The position numbers and the translations under genes are program-made. Source: Caldilineaceae bacterium (GTDB lineage Bacteria; Chloroflexota; Anaerolineae; Caldilineales; Caldilineaceae). From it: a stretch of 64,000 nt of DNA. The notes under the pieces were generated by a model, which saw only the letters and a program-made list of their open reading frames with translations, had not been told where the DNA came from and searched no databases. The stretch is from the NCBI GenBank assembly GCA_020845455.1, contig JADLFO010000080.1:1-64000 (forward strand). The letters run 5' to 3'. Position 1 is the first letter of the stretch. Each line of letters starts with the position of its first letter. Below are positions 46,994 to 56,066 of this stretch, in pieces.

Positions 46994-49615
46994 TCAGCGC
47001 AGACCGGGCCGGTTCTGGCGCGTTTGGGCGTGTTTGTCGACCAGCCGCTCGACCTGCTGGACAAAGTCCTCGGTCATGGCGTCGAGGTCTTGCTGGATCG
47101 TCTCCTGGTCCATGGCGTAGACCAGCCGCGTCCAATAGCTGTTGTAGATCACGCCCAGCCAGGTGATAAAGTTGAGATTCTCCTCCAGCGCGGCCAGCGG
47201 GTGGCCCAGGAAGTAGGAGACAAAGGCCGCCACCCCCAGCCCGCCAAAGATCGCGCTCATGCGCGCTTCGCCGGTCCAGATACCGGCAACCGCGGCGACC
47301 ACAAAAGCGCCCAGACCCACGCCAAAGAGAATGCGGTACATCCACACCGTAGTCTGATACGGCCCCATAAAGGCTTCGAGCAGCCGGTCGAACATCTCGC
47401 GGTTGTGCGCAAAGCCTTCCAGCACATGGGTGCGCCAGGCGGCGTAGATCTCTGCGTCGGCCTGAGTCGCCGGGTCTGTGCCGGTGGGCGGTGGGGGCGC
47501 GGGCAGTTGCGATGCGCCGTCCGGCTCGGTAGGCGATGTAGGGGCCGGGGCGGCGGCCGCGGAGCGCAACCGTGTAAAGACCTGCGCCGCGTCTTGAATC
47601 AGCACGGCGTAGAGCGCGGCCTGCCCTTCGCCGTTGTAGGCGGTGGCAAAGGCCAGGTAGTCCGCCTGGCGCAGCGCGTCGAGCCGGGCCGGTTCGGTGT
47701 TGACAAAATCAAAGAAGCCGATCACCTGGGCGTGGGCCGAGGTGGAGAAGGCGTCGAACATCGCCTCGGCGCTGGCAAAGCCGATGCGGTCGTGGTTAAA
47801 GCCCATGATCTGCGGCGCGCCCATGCTGATCGAGCGCAGCGCCGCCGGTGCGTTGATCTGCGTGCGCGCAAATTCAAAGACCTCCCACTCGGCGTTCTGG
47901 TCGCCGTGGAAATCGCGCCACGCGCCGTTGGGGTCGGGCCGCCACTGGTGGCCGCGCCACGGGTGCGCCGCCTCAAAGCGGAAATGCTGGGCGAAACGTT
48001 CTGGGTCTTGTTTGCCCCATTCCTCAAAAAAGATGTGGTTTTCAAAGCGCAGCAGCATGCGCCCGTCCGGCGCAAAAGCCTGCCCGCCTGACTCAATCGC
48101 CAGCACGCCCATCGCTATCGCCGGTTCCAGCTTGAGCGTCTTCGCCAAAAGCAGCGCCAGCGCGCCAAACTGATTCCAGGTGGCGGCGATGGCCTGCTCG
48201 ATCCAAGGGGCAGTCTCGGCCACCTGGATCTGCTGCTGGGCGGAAGGGGCCAGCGGCGCTTTGTGCAGGTCGGCGCGCTCGCGCAGATAGGGGCGCGGCT
48301 GTGCCGGCGAAGAGCCGGCCCGCTGGCGCAGCACATAGCTGCCATGTACATAGCCCACGCGGCCCAGCGCCTCGACATAGAGCCATTCATCCAGTTCGGC
48401 CAAGACCAGCACCGCGGTCTCGTATGGCAGCACCTGCAAGACCGCGTGCTGCGTAGTCGGCCCGCTGCGCTGGTTCAGCCCCAAGGGCGCGGTGACCAGC
48501 CCGCGCCAGCGCTGGTTGACGGGCAGCAGCTTGCCCGGTTTGAGGACGACCGGCGGCTCGCGTTTGACCGGCATACGCAGGAGGAAGTCTGTCGCCTTTT
48601 CGGCGCGCAGCGCCTGGCGAAAATCTTCGATGATCCCAGGCCGGTTGGAGATCGACCATTCGGGTTGGTCGGACACTTGCGGCCAGCGATAGAGGACCAG
48701 CGCCAAGATCGGCTGGTGGGCGGGGTCGCGGTTCCAGTTGGCGATCTCGCGATAGGCCGCCTGTACCCAGCCGACATTGCGCCCTGGATTCCAGCCCTGG
48801 CCGCGCGTGGTGGGGTCGGTCTCGGTGATAAAGACAGGTAGATGGCGGAAGCGGTCGGGGATCACATTCATAAAGTCGCGGTAGGTGCGGAACTCGTTGC
48901 GCAGATGGCGATAGCCGGGTGCGGTATGAAAGAAGTCGCCCGTGATCTGGCGCGGGTCCAGGGCGTGGGTATAGGTGTGCAGCGAGAAGCCGTCGCAGCC
49001 GTCGTCGGGCAGCGCGGTCAGCACATGCACAAAGTAGCGCACCCAATCGCCCTTCTCGTTGCCGGGGTAGGTGGTCGTGGCGTTCCAGGGGCCAGGCCCG
49101 GCCACCAGCACCTGATCCTGCTCATGCCCGCGCACGCCGCGGATGGCGGCGCGGCAGAGGCTGTAGGCGCGCGCATACTCATGCGGCAGGATGCGCTGCC
49201 CGTTGGGGCGCTCGTCTTCGTGGTTGGGTTCGTTGCCGATGATCCAGATGTGGCAGCCGCGTGACCGCTGGACATAGCGCGCGCAGGCGGCGGCAAAGTC
49301 GCCGTAGCGGTCGGGGGTGGGCAGCGTGCCGGTGCTGCCGTAGCCGTGGTTGATGCGCACCATGACGCCCAGCCCGGCTGCGGCCGGCCCGCTGAAATCG
49401 GCGGGGGTGCTGTTGCCGTCCAGTCCGATGGCGGCCAGTTCCAGCACCCAGCCGCGTTTGCCTGCATCGAGCATCAACTGTTCGCCGCCGCGTTCATGCA
49501 GCCCAAAGATGGTTTCGGGATAGTGGGCGGGGCGCTTGGGTACGGCCTGTTCGGTGGGCTGCTCGGCAGTCTGCTCGGGCTGCGGCATGGGCGCGTGGGG
49601 TTGCGTATGGGTCAA
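46994..49615 (-). CDS. glycosidase-like / SH3 / N-acetylmuramidase multidomain protein
   Basis: An 873-residue protein. Residues ~20-340 form a TIM-barrel glycoside-hydrolase-like domain with IGNEPN and ITETDPT in the positions of acid/base and nucleophile. Residues ~370-440 are an SH3b domain (LNQRSGPTTQHAVLQVLPY ... YVHGSYVLRQ). Residues ~465-680 form a DUF3380/N-acetylmuramidase domain (GVLAIESGGQAF, LLRFENHIFFE, SMGAPQIMGFNH, TAYNG). A C-terminal membrane helix lies near 770-820. It has no signal peptide. The TTG start at 49615 is set by AGGAG seven bases upstream; the ATG at 49588 is the alternative. It probably binds and cleaves peptidoglycan. Confidence 0.75.
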   Translation of the reverse strand: MTHTQPHAPMPQPEQTAEQPTEQAVPKRPAHYPETIFGLHERGGEQLMLDAGKRGWVLELAAIGLDGNSTPADFSGPAAAGLGVMVRINHGYGSTGTLPTPDRYGDFAAACARYVQRSRGCHIWIIGNEPNHEDERPNGQRILPHEYARAYSLCRAAIRGVRGHEQDQVLVAGPGPWNATTTYPGNEKGDWVRYFVHVLTALPDDGCDGFSLHTYTHALDPRQITGDFFHTAPGYRHLRNEFRTYRDFMNVIPDRFRHLPVFITETDPTTRGQGWNPGRNVGWVQAAYREIANWNRDPAHQPILALVLYRWPQVSDQPEWSISNRPGIIEDFRQALRAEKATDFLLRMPVKREPPVVLKPGKLLPVNQRWRGLVTAPLGLNQRSGPTTQHAVLQVLPYETAVLVLAELDEWLYVEALGRVGYVHGSYVLRQRAGSSPAQPRPYLRERADLHKAPLAPSAQQQIQVAETAPWIEQAIAATWNQFGALALLLAKTLKLEPAIAMGVLAIESGGQAFAPDGRMLLRFENHIFFEEWGKQDPERFAQHFRFEAAHPWRGHQWRPDPNGAWRDFHGDQNAEWEVFEFARTQINAPAALRSISMGAPQIMGFNHDRIGFASAEAMFDAFSTSAHAQVIGFFDFVNTEPARLDALRQADYLAFATAYNGEGQAALYAVLIQDAAQVFTRLRSAAAAPAPTSPTEPDGASQLPAPPPPTGTDPATQADAEIYAAWRTHVLEGFAHNREMFDRLLEAFMGPYQTTVWMYRILFGVGLGAFVVAAVAGIWTGEARMSAIFGGLGVAAFVSYFLGHPLAALEENLNFITWLGVIYNSYWTRLVYAMDQETIQQDLDAMTEDFVQQVERLVDKHAQTRQNRPGLR

Positions 49616-49636
49616 ACAGTCACTCCTTTCGCTTTA

Positions 49637-49664
49637 GTTGACGCGCAGCGCAGCGCGCATCAAC
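49637..49664 (-). promoter_or_regulatory. 5'-leader hairpin of the muramidase gene
   Basis: GTTGATGCGC and GCGCGTCAAC pair (one G-U) around an 8-base loop in the leader just upstream of the ribosome-binding site on the minus strand. It could modulate translation or mRNA life. Confidence 0.35.
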
Positions 49665-49805
49665 GAATGGTGACAATTCATTGTTCCATAATACGTTGAC
49701 GAGAATATTTAGTTTCCGATATGGTGGATCGGCGCGGCGTAGGGCTGCAATGGGAGTTGCGGAGGGCGTGCCGGGGGAGGTTTGACGGCCGGATAGGGGT
49801 GTAGT

Positions 49806-50528
49806 TTAGGGGAAGCGCCGCCGCGCTTGCTCTAGCTCAATCGCCTTGGCGGTAAAGCGATAGAGCTTGGCGGGCCGGTGGTCGCCTTCACGCAGGTTGC
49901 CCGTCTCTTCCAGCACATCGGCGGCGAGCATCTTGCGCCGGAAGTTGCGCTTGTCGAGCGGCTCATGCAGCACCGTCTCATAGACGCGCTGTAGTTCCGA
50001 CAGGGTAAATTCGGCGGGCAGCAGCAAGAAGCCCAGCGCCGTCCACTCCAGTTTCCAGCGCAGCCGCTGCACGGCATAGTGCAAGATGCGCGCATGGTCA
50101 AAGGCCAGTTCGGGCAGGGCGTAGATATCCCACCACGCCGCCTCGCCGACATCGGAGGCCCCGCGGATCTGGAGCCGGCTGACCTGGTCGTTGCTCAACA
50201 GCGCAAAATAGGCGACGGTGATCACGCGCCCGCGCGGGTCGCGGTCGGGGTCGCCAAAGGTGTAGAGCTGTTCCAGATAGACATCGCTGACGTTGGTCTC
50301 TTCGTTCAGCTCGCGCCGCGCCGCCTCCTCCAGGTCTTCGTCGATATTGACAAAGCCGCCGGGCAAGGCCCAGCGTTCGGCAAAGGGGGCGTGGCTGCGC
50401 CGGATCAACAGCACCTTGAGCCGGTCCTCATGGAAGGTGAAGAGGATGATATCCACCGTCACCGAGGGTCGCGGGTAGTCATAACTATAGGAGGGGCGCG
50501 GGGGGCGCGAAAGCTCGGACTGGTTCAC
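49806..50528 (-). CDS. NUDIX-domain transcriptional regulator (NrtR-like)
   Basis: A 240-residue protein. An N-terminal NUDIX domain (LPGGFVNIDEDLEEAARREL with NEETNV, a near-complete NUDIX box with the final Gly as Asn) is joined to a C-terminal winged-helix region (about residues 165-240, LSELQRVYETVLHEPLDKRNFRRKML). This is the NrtR/NUDIX-regulator plan, which senses ADP-ribose or related nucleotides and represses NAD or sugar genes. It begins with GTG, with GCGAGGTGA upstream. A palindrome GTCAAAATGAC lies in its own promoter region at 50550-50560. Confidence 0.85.
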   Translation of the reverse strand: MNQSELSRPPRPSYSYDYPRPSVTVDIILFTFHEDRLKVLLIRRSHAPFAERWALPGGFVNIDEDLEEAARRELNEETNVSDVYLEQLYTFGDPDRDPRGRVITVAYFALLSNDQVSRLQIRGASDVGEAAWWDIYALPELAFDHARILHYAVQRLRWKLEWTALGFLLLPAEFTLSELQRVYETVLHEPLDKRNFRRKMLAADVLEETGNLREGDHRPAKLYRFTAKAIELEQARRRFP

Positions 50529-50549
50529 GGATCACCTCGCCTGCTTATC

Positions 50550-50560
50550 GTCAAAATGAC
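50550..50560. promoter_or_regulatory. candidate operator upstream of the NUDIX regulator
   Basis: GTCA-AAA-TGAC is an 11-base palindrome, 22 bases before the regulator's start. NrtR-family sites are often GTCA/TGAC-type palindromes, so autoregulation is plausible. Confidence 0.35.
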
Positions 50561-50625
50561 ACCAATAGCATACGCCGCGGCGGGTTTTTTGTCAAGCGGG
50601 CGGGAGGCGGAGCTGAGGCCTTAGG

Positions 50626-53577
50626 TTAGCCGTGATGGCCGAGGCGCAGCGCCTCGAAGAGCCGTTGGTAGAAAGCCGACGAGATGATCAAAATTTCCAA
50701 GACGATCATCCCGCCGGCAAAGGCGGCTGCCAGCGGGATGATCTGATTCTGGGCGATGATCGGGATGAGGGGGGGCAGCGGTGTTTCAGGGCCGGAGGCC
50801 ATGCGGAACAGCGGCACAAAGAGCCGCGCCGCCAGCGTGCCGCAGAGCACCCCCGCGATCGCGCCGTAGGCTGTCAAGACGGCATATTCCAGCCCCACCT
50901 GGCTGACGATCTCACGGCGGTGCAGCCCTACGGCGCGCAGCACGGAGAACTGAAAGAGCCGTTCATGCAGAGAGGCATAGCTGTAGGTGAGCAGCCCCAA
51001 CGCCGCCATCAGCGCCGCAGCCAAAAAGCTGACCGACAGCGTGCCAAAGACGCCGATGCGCTGCATCACCGCCTGTTCGTCGGCCAAGATCGCTTGGGTG
51101 TCCTGCACCTCGACGGCGTCGACCCCGGTGCTGGGGATGGCCGCGACGATCTGGGCGGCGCTTGCGCCCGGCGCGGTGCGGAACCAGAGCCGGTGCGGCA
51201 TGGTCACGCCAAAGAAGCCGTTGATATATTCCAGGTTGCCCACGACCGTCACTTCTTGGGGGTAGACAGTGGGGAAATAGTCGAACACGCCGACTACGGT
51301 GAACTGGCTGCGTATGCTCAACCCCGCATCGACGAGCACCAGCAGGTCGAGCCGGTCGCCGATGCGCAGCGAATTCTGCGTCAGGAATTCTTGACTGACC
51401 AGGATACCTTCGGGCACAAGCGCCAGCCGGTTCATCAGGCTGCCCAACGATTCGCGTGCAAAGTCATTGCGGAAATTGGCGACAAGCGGGAAATCGATCC
51501 GGTCGATCGCCATAAAGCTGCCGTCCACTGCGCCGCTGGGCAGGTAGATCACGCTGACATAGCGGCCCACGCGCGCCGCGTGCGCCACACCGGGCAGTTG
51601 CTTGAACTCGTCGATCGGCGGGATCCAGTCCGCACCGGCGGCTGGGTTGTCGGCGCGCGCTTCGCTTTCCGAAAAGGGGCGCAGGCTGAGGTCTGCGCCG
51701 ACGCGATAGGACACGCGGTCGGCCAGCCACTGGTCCATGCTGGCGGCCAGCGACAGCGTATAGACGCCCAGCGCCAGCGAGACGATCACCAGCAGCAGCG
51801 GGTTGATATAGGCGTGGCTCTGGCGGCCCAACTGGCGCAGCGCCAGATAGGAGGGAAACCAGGGCTGGTGCGCCGCCAGCAGATCCAGCAGGCGCATGAG
51901 CAGCGGAAAGAGGCGCATAGCGATCAAGGCCATGCTGATGATAAACAGCCCCGGCACCAGGATCAGCAGCGGGTCTTGATAGAGGTCTTGGGGCCGGTCT
52001 TTGACCAAGGCCCCCAGCCAGCCGCGGCGCACAAACTGCTGATAGGCGTAGAAGGTCGGGATGATGAGGATCAGGTCGAGATAGGCGCGATACCAGAAAG
52101 GGCCTTGGGTGGGGCGGGCGTGTTCGCGCGCCTGGGTCACCACCGTGGCGCGCGCCGAGGCCGCCACCGTCCACGCTTTAGCGATCAGCGTGACGGCCAG
52201 CGTGCCCACGGTTAGCGGCAGGTTGATGCCGTTGAGCGTGACCGGCAGCGGCGGGCGTGTGACAAAGGTCAGAAAGCTTTCGGTATAGCCCATGGCGCGC
52301 GCCAGCCCAATGCCCAGCAGCAGCCCCAAGGGAACGCCGACCACAAAGAGCAGACAGGCTTCTAATAGGGTAAAGTTAAGGATACTGCCGCGCGTGATGC
52401 CGCGGCTGCGCAGCAGTGAGGTCTCGCGGCGCTGCCAGTAGGCGATGACCGCCGAGGTCAAGGCCAGAAAATAGAGCAGAAAGCCCAGCGCCGGGACGTT
52501 GAAGCCCAGCAGCAGCGTGGTGAGCGCGGTCTGGTGGCCGACGAATTTCTCCAGCGAGAGCGTGGGCGCGGTCAGCCGGGCGTCGGGCAGATAGCGCGGG
52601 ATGATCGCCGCCGCGCTCTCGAAACCGGTCTTGTAGTCGCGGGCGTGCGCCGGGATGGCGCGGCTTTCGTCGAGGATCACCTGCCAGGTGGCCGTGCGGA
52701 CTTTGACCTCCAGCCGGGGTTCGACCCAGGCCAGATAGTCTGGGCGGCGCACCAGCAGCTTTTCGACCATCGTCTGGTTGGGGTCGTTGAGCCAGTAGGC
52801 CGATTTGGGGTCGGTGGGCAGCCAATAGCCTGCGACTTCGATGGGCAGTTGCCCGTCGCCGCCGGAGGTGGGCAGCAGGTAGCGATCGCCGATCTGCGCA
52901 CCGAGCCGCGCCGCCAGGTCGCTGTGCAGCCAGACCGGCAGCCGATCTACAGCCGGTGTCTCGTCCATGGGCCGGCCTTCGGGGATGTCGATCTGCGCCT
53001 CGACGCCCGACATATAGACGAGCGCCACGTCTTCGAGCACGCCGCCGCTGTAGCGTGTGTCGCCGGGCAGGGGCATCAGGCGCAGCACGCCGCTGTCGGC
53101 CAGCAGGATCAGGTCGCGCACCGGCAGCCCGACTTCGTCGGCCAGGATGCCCGCCACATGCTCGCCCAATGCCTCGCTGCTTTCCAGCGTGAGCGGCGCG
53201 TTGGGAGTGGAGGGGGTAAAGACGCGCGCCGCAAAGGGCGGGCGCTGCGTGATCCGGCTGTACTCGGCCAACTCGTTGTCGAGCATCACCTGGTCGACGG
53301 CTTGGGCGAAAAAGGCCGCGCTGGTGACCAATCCCACCGCCAAGACCACGCCGATCAGCGCCAGCAGACTCAGCCCGGCGTAGTAGCGTAGCCGCCAGAG
53401 CGCCAGTTGCGCCAGCCCCAGCAGCGTGCTCACGCTGCGCTGCACAGAGGCCGCGGCGGCTTGCCACAGAGTGCGCTGCCGGCTGTGCGCGGGCGCGTTG
53501 GCGGCGGGAGAAGGACTGTTCGATTTGAGCAAGGAGGTCATGGCGCTATCCGGTTCGAGCCGGCCTGCGCCGGACAT
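50626..53577 (-). CDS. orphan FtsX-type ABC permease-like membrane protein
   Basis: About 983 residues with duplicated FtsX architecture. An N-terminal helix (about residues 45-70) precedes a large extracytoplasmic domain, a helix cluster (FLLYFLALTSAVIAYWQRRETSLLRSRGI, about 340-510), a second extracytoplasmic domain and a final FtsX core (LLTYSYASLHERLFQFSVLRAVGLHRREIV) with terminal helices. No ATPase gene neighbours it, unlike the permease at 21543. The start is uncertain: ATGs at 53577 and 53541 and a TTG at 53607 are in frame, and none has a ribosome-binding site. Confidence 0.8.
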   Translation of the reverse strand: MSGAGRLEPDSAMTSLLKSNSPSPAANAPAHSRQRTLWQAAAASVQRSVSTLLGLAQLALWRLRYYAGLSLLALIGVVLAVGLVTSAAFFAQAVDQVMLDNELAEYSRITQRPPFAARVFTPSTPNAPLTLESSEALGEHVAGILADEVGLPVRDLILLADSGVLRLMPLPGDTRYSGGVLEDVALVYMSGVEAQIDIPEGRPMDETPAVDRLPVWLHSDLAARLGAQIGDRYLLPTSGGDGQLPIEVAGYWLPTDPKSAYWLNDPNQTMVEKLLVRRPDYLAWVEPRLEVKVRTATWQVILDESRAIPAHARDYKTGFESAAAIIPRYLPDARLTAPTLSLEKFVGHQTALTTLLLGFNVPALGFLLYFLALTSAVIAYWQRRETSLLRSRGITRGSILNFTLLEACLLFVVGVPLGLLLGIGLARAMGYTESFLTFVTRPPLPVTLNGINLPLTVGTLAVTLIAKAWTVAASARATVVTQAREHARPTQGPFWYRAYLDLILIIPTFYAYQQFVRRGWLGALVKDRPQDLYQDPLLILVPGLFIISMALIAMRLFPLLMRLLDLLAAHQPWFPSYLALRQLGRQSHAYINPLLLVIVSLALGVYTLSLAASMDQWLADRVSYRVGADLSLRPFSESEARADNPAAGADWIPPIDEFKQLPGVAHAARVGRYVSVIYLPSGAVDGSFMAIDRIDFPLVANFRNDFARESLGSLMNRLALVPEGILVSQEFLTQNSLRIGDRLDLLVLVDAGLSIRSQFTVVGVFDYFPTVYPQEVTVVGNLEYINGFFGVTMPHRLWFRTAPGASAAQIVAAIPSTGVDAVEVQDTQAILADEQAVMQRIGVFGTLSVSFLAAALMAALGLLTYSYASLHERLFQFSVLRAVGLHRREIVSQVGLEYAVLTAYGAIAGVLCGTLAARLFVPLFRMASGPETPLPPLIPIIAQNQIIPLAAAFAGGMIVLEILIISSAFYQRLFEALRLGHHG

Positions 53578-53694
53578 ACGTCGGCGTAGTGCCAATCTGC
53601 TGGACAAAAGGCAAACAGAGAGGGCCGCGCCACGGTTGCGTCTGTATCAACAGGTCTATGTTAAACAGGGGTAGAATTGTAAGCCTGAGCACGT

Positions 53695-53723
53695 TTGACA
53701 CTGGATTTAAGGTAAGCTATAGT
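53695..53723 (+). promoter_or_regulatory. strong promoter of the opp operon
   Basis: A perfect TTGACA (53695-53700) and TATAGT (53718-53723) are 17 bases apart. The nearest downstream gene starts at 54121, giving a leader of about 390 bases. Confidence 0.7.
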
Positions 53724-54077
53724 GATTTTACATTCAAGTCGCTGGTTCGACAACTTACGAACGACTTCCGGCATTCCCCTTTTTCTGTGCTGTCTCCATC
53801 GCACGCATAGGCCAGAGGTAAGCCGGAGCAGAGACACCAAGACCAAACCCTATACGCGTTGATGCCGGCGCAGCAGCGCCCCAAGCCGTTGCTTGTGCTG
53901 TCGCCGAGCGGCCGGCTTTGTCGCGGATTGACCTTGCTCATCATGGCTTGCCGTCCTACTCAACCTACGCATCCGCTTCGGTCTGCCTGTGCAGATCCGT
54001 TTATGCGCGTCCGTTTTGTTTGCCCGCACGGCGGCAAGAATCCATCATTTCTTGCCATCTTCAACTACTCCCCTAGC

Positions 54078-54091
54078 CGGTTGGTCAATCG
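54078..54091. promoter_or_regulatory. near-palindrome shared by both oppA leaders, copy 1
   Basis: CGGTTGGTCAATCG here corresponds to CGGTTGGTCAACCG at 56024-56037, which is a perfect 6-base inverted repeat around GT. The flanking AGC is also shared. It may be an operator or a remnant of duplication. Confidence 0.35.
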
Positions 54092-54120
54092 ATCGTGTTC
54101 ACAAGCTCAGGAGAATCACC

Positions 54121-55947
54121 ATGGAGGAACCACAAGTTAGCCGGCGCGATTTTCTGCGTCTGAGTGGTCTGGCTACAGCCGGTGTGATTGCCACCGCCTG
54201 CGCCGCTCCTCAGCCTGCCGCTGCGCCCGCTTCTACTGCCAGCGGCGAAGCGCAGGCAGCCGCAACCGCCTCTCCGGCTGCGACCAGTGGGCTGCGCGAT
54301 GTGCCGCGTGAAAAAACCTTGATCCTGATGTTCGGGGGCGACGGTTCTCAGTTCACCGACACCGGGCTGGGCAACCCCTATGCGACCGGCGCCACCCACC
54401 AGATCGGCAGCGCCGCCCTGTGGGAGCCGCTCTTCTTCTACTCGGCCTTTGCCGACGAGGAGATTCCTTGGCTGGGCACAGGATATACCTACAATGAGGA
54501 CTTCACCGAGGCGGTGATCAACATCCGCGAGGGTGTGGAGTGGAGCGACGGCACGCCCTTCACGGCCAAGGATGTGGCCTTCACGCTCAACATGCTGCGC
54601 GACAACGCGCCGACGTTGAGCCGGTCAACCGCTGTACAGGCCGCTGTGACGGAAGCGGTGGCGGTGGACGACTTGACCGTGCAGATCCAGTTTGTCGGTC
54701 CGCGCCCGCGCTTCGTCCAGGAGTATCTGCGCTCCAAGTTCGACACCGGCATCTACATCGTGCCTGAACACATCTATAGAGACGTCGAAGACGTAGCGTC
54801 TTACACCGGCTACGACCCCGAGGCAGGCTTGCCCGTCTGCACCGGCCCCTACAAGATCGTCGAGTGGTCGAACACGCAGAAGATCATCGACCGCCGCGAC
54901 GACTGGTGGGCGGTCAAGACCGGGTTTGTCGAGAAGATGCCCGAAGTCGAACGCATGATTTTCGCTCCCTATGCCGGCGAGACCTTGATGGTGCAGCGCA
55001 TCGTCGCCAACGAGATTGACTCGTGTCTTTCTCTGGCTGCTAACGTGATCCCCGAGGCGGTGGCCGGTAACCCCAACGTCATCACCCACACCGGTCGCGA
55101 ACTGCCCATGGGGTACATCGATTGGTGGCCGACCTCAATGTGGTTCAACCATCTGGATGGCCCCTTCACCACCAAGGAGATGCGCTGGGCAGTCAGCTAC
55201 AGCATCGACCGCCAGCAGATGCTCGATGTCGGGCTGGGCGGCTCCGGCTTGCTGACCGAACTGCCCTTCCCGCGCTATCCTGTGCTCGAACCCTATTTTG
55301 AGGCGGCCAAACCCCTTCTTGAAAAATATCCGACCAACGAGTTCAACCTGGAGAAGGCGGCGGCGCTGCTGGAGGGGTTGGGCTATGCCAAGGACGGCGA
55401 GGGCTTCTGGGCCAAGGACGGCGAGCGCATCCCGACCCAGTTGGGTGGCTGGCAGGTCTTCAACGACATCGGCCCGATCATCGCCGAGCAACTGCGCCGC
55501 GCCGGGTTCGAGGCCGAGTTTATCACCCCGGCAGACAACGGCACACGCATCAGCGAAGGCACCGCCAAGATCTGGCTCAACGGGCACGGGGGCACCATCA
55601 CCGATCCCTTTACTACGTTAGACCTCTATACCAGCAAGTACTTCGCACCCATTGGCGAGCCGACCTCACAGGCCTCGCGTTTCAACAACGCCGAGTATGA
55701 TGCCGTCCTCGAACAGATGGCTGCCGTAGCGCCCGATGATCCTGGGTACATGGATCTTTACTTGGCGGCGCTGGAGATCTGGCTGGACAACCTGGTCGAC
55801 GCGCCCATTCAACAATTCCTGCACCGCATTCCGATGAACACCACCTACTGGCAGGGCTGGCCGACCCAGGACGACCCATATGTCAACGGCGCCTTCTGGC
55901 ATCTGACCTTCCCACTGATCCTGCATAGACTGGAGGCAACCAGTTAG
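54121..55947 (+). CDS. oppA: peptide/solute-binding lipoprotein of ABC importer, copy 1
   Basis: A 608-residue SBP_bac_5-family binding protein with a twin-arginine lipoprotein signal (RRDFLRLSG, then a short hydrophobic stretch and ATAC lipobox). A Pro/Ala/Thr linker follows, then the type II periplasmic-binding fold (ALWEPLFFYSAFADEEIPWL, WSDGTPFTAKDVAFTLNML, FTTKEMRWAVSYSIDRQQML). It captures peptides or other solutes at the membrane outer face and delivers them to OppBCDF. It is one of two near-identical tandem copies. The ATG at 54121 is preceded by CAGGAGAA. Confidence 0.88.
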   Translation: MEEPQVSRRDFLRLSGLATAGVIATACAAPQPAAAPASTASGEAQAAATASPAATSGLRDVPREKTLILMFGGDGSQFTDTGLGNPYATGATHQIGSAALWEPLFFYSAFADEEIPWLGTGYTYNEDFTEAVINIREGVEWSDGTPFTAKDVAFTLNMLRDNAPTLSRSTAVQAAVTEAVAVDDLTVQIQFVGPRPRFVQEYLRSKFDTGIYIVPEHIYRDVEDVASYTGYDPEAGLPVCTGPYKIVEWSNTQKIIDRRDDWWAVKTGFVEKMPEVERMIFAPYAGETLMVQRIVANEIDSCLSLAANVIPEAVAGNPNVITHTGRELPMGYIDWWPTSMWFNHLDGPFTTKEMRWAVSYSIDRQQMLDVGLGGSGLLTELPFPRYPVLEPYFEAAKPLLEKYPTNEFNLEKAAALLEGLGYAKDGEGFWAKDGERIPTQLGGWQVFNDIGPIIAEQLRRAGFEAEFITPADNGTRISEGTAKIWLNGHGGTITDPFTTLDLYTSKYFAPIGEPTSQASRFNNAEYDAVLEQMAAVAPDDPGYMDLYLAALEIWLDNLVDAPIQQFLHRIPMNTTYWQGWPTQDDPYVNGAFWHLTFPLILHRLEATS

Positions 55948-56023
55948 TTTCCATACGAGAAAATGGGCCGGAATTAACGCCTGAATGTCCGTATCCTGCT
56001 ATTTCCTGGCTACATTCCATAGC

Positions 56024-56037
56024 CGGTTGGTCAACCG
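56024..56037. promoter_or_regulatory. near-palindrome shared by both oppA leaders, copy 2
   Basis: CGGTTG-GT-CAACCG is a perfect inverted repeat 29 bases before the second oppA start; the related copy lies upstream of the first. Confidence 0.35.
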
Positions 56038-56066
56038 TACCTAACTATTGATTGAGGAGGACTTCC

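Larger units (their letters stand above)
53608..54120. other. long leader/intergenic region before the peptide importer
   Basis: It holds a near-consensus promoter at 53695-53723 and then about 390 bases of transcribed leader before the first oppA. The leader has local pairing (for example TGTCTC with GAGACA) but matches no riboswitch class I know. A short segment, CGGTTGGTCAATCG, recurs upstream of the second oppA. Confidence 0.5.

Noticed and set aside
53740-53760. tRNA T-arm-like sequence GGTTCGAC
   Set aside because: No matching acceptor stem, D-arm or anticodon arm is found around it.
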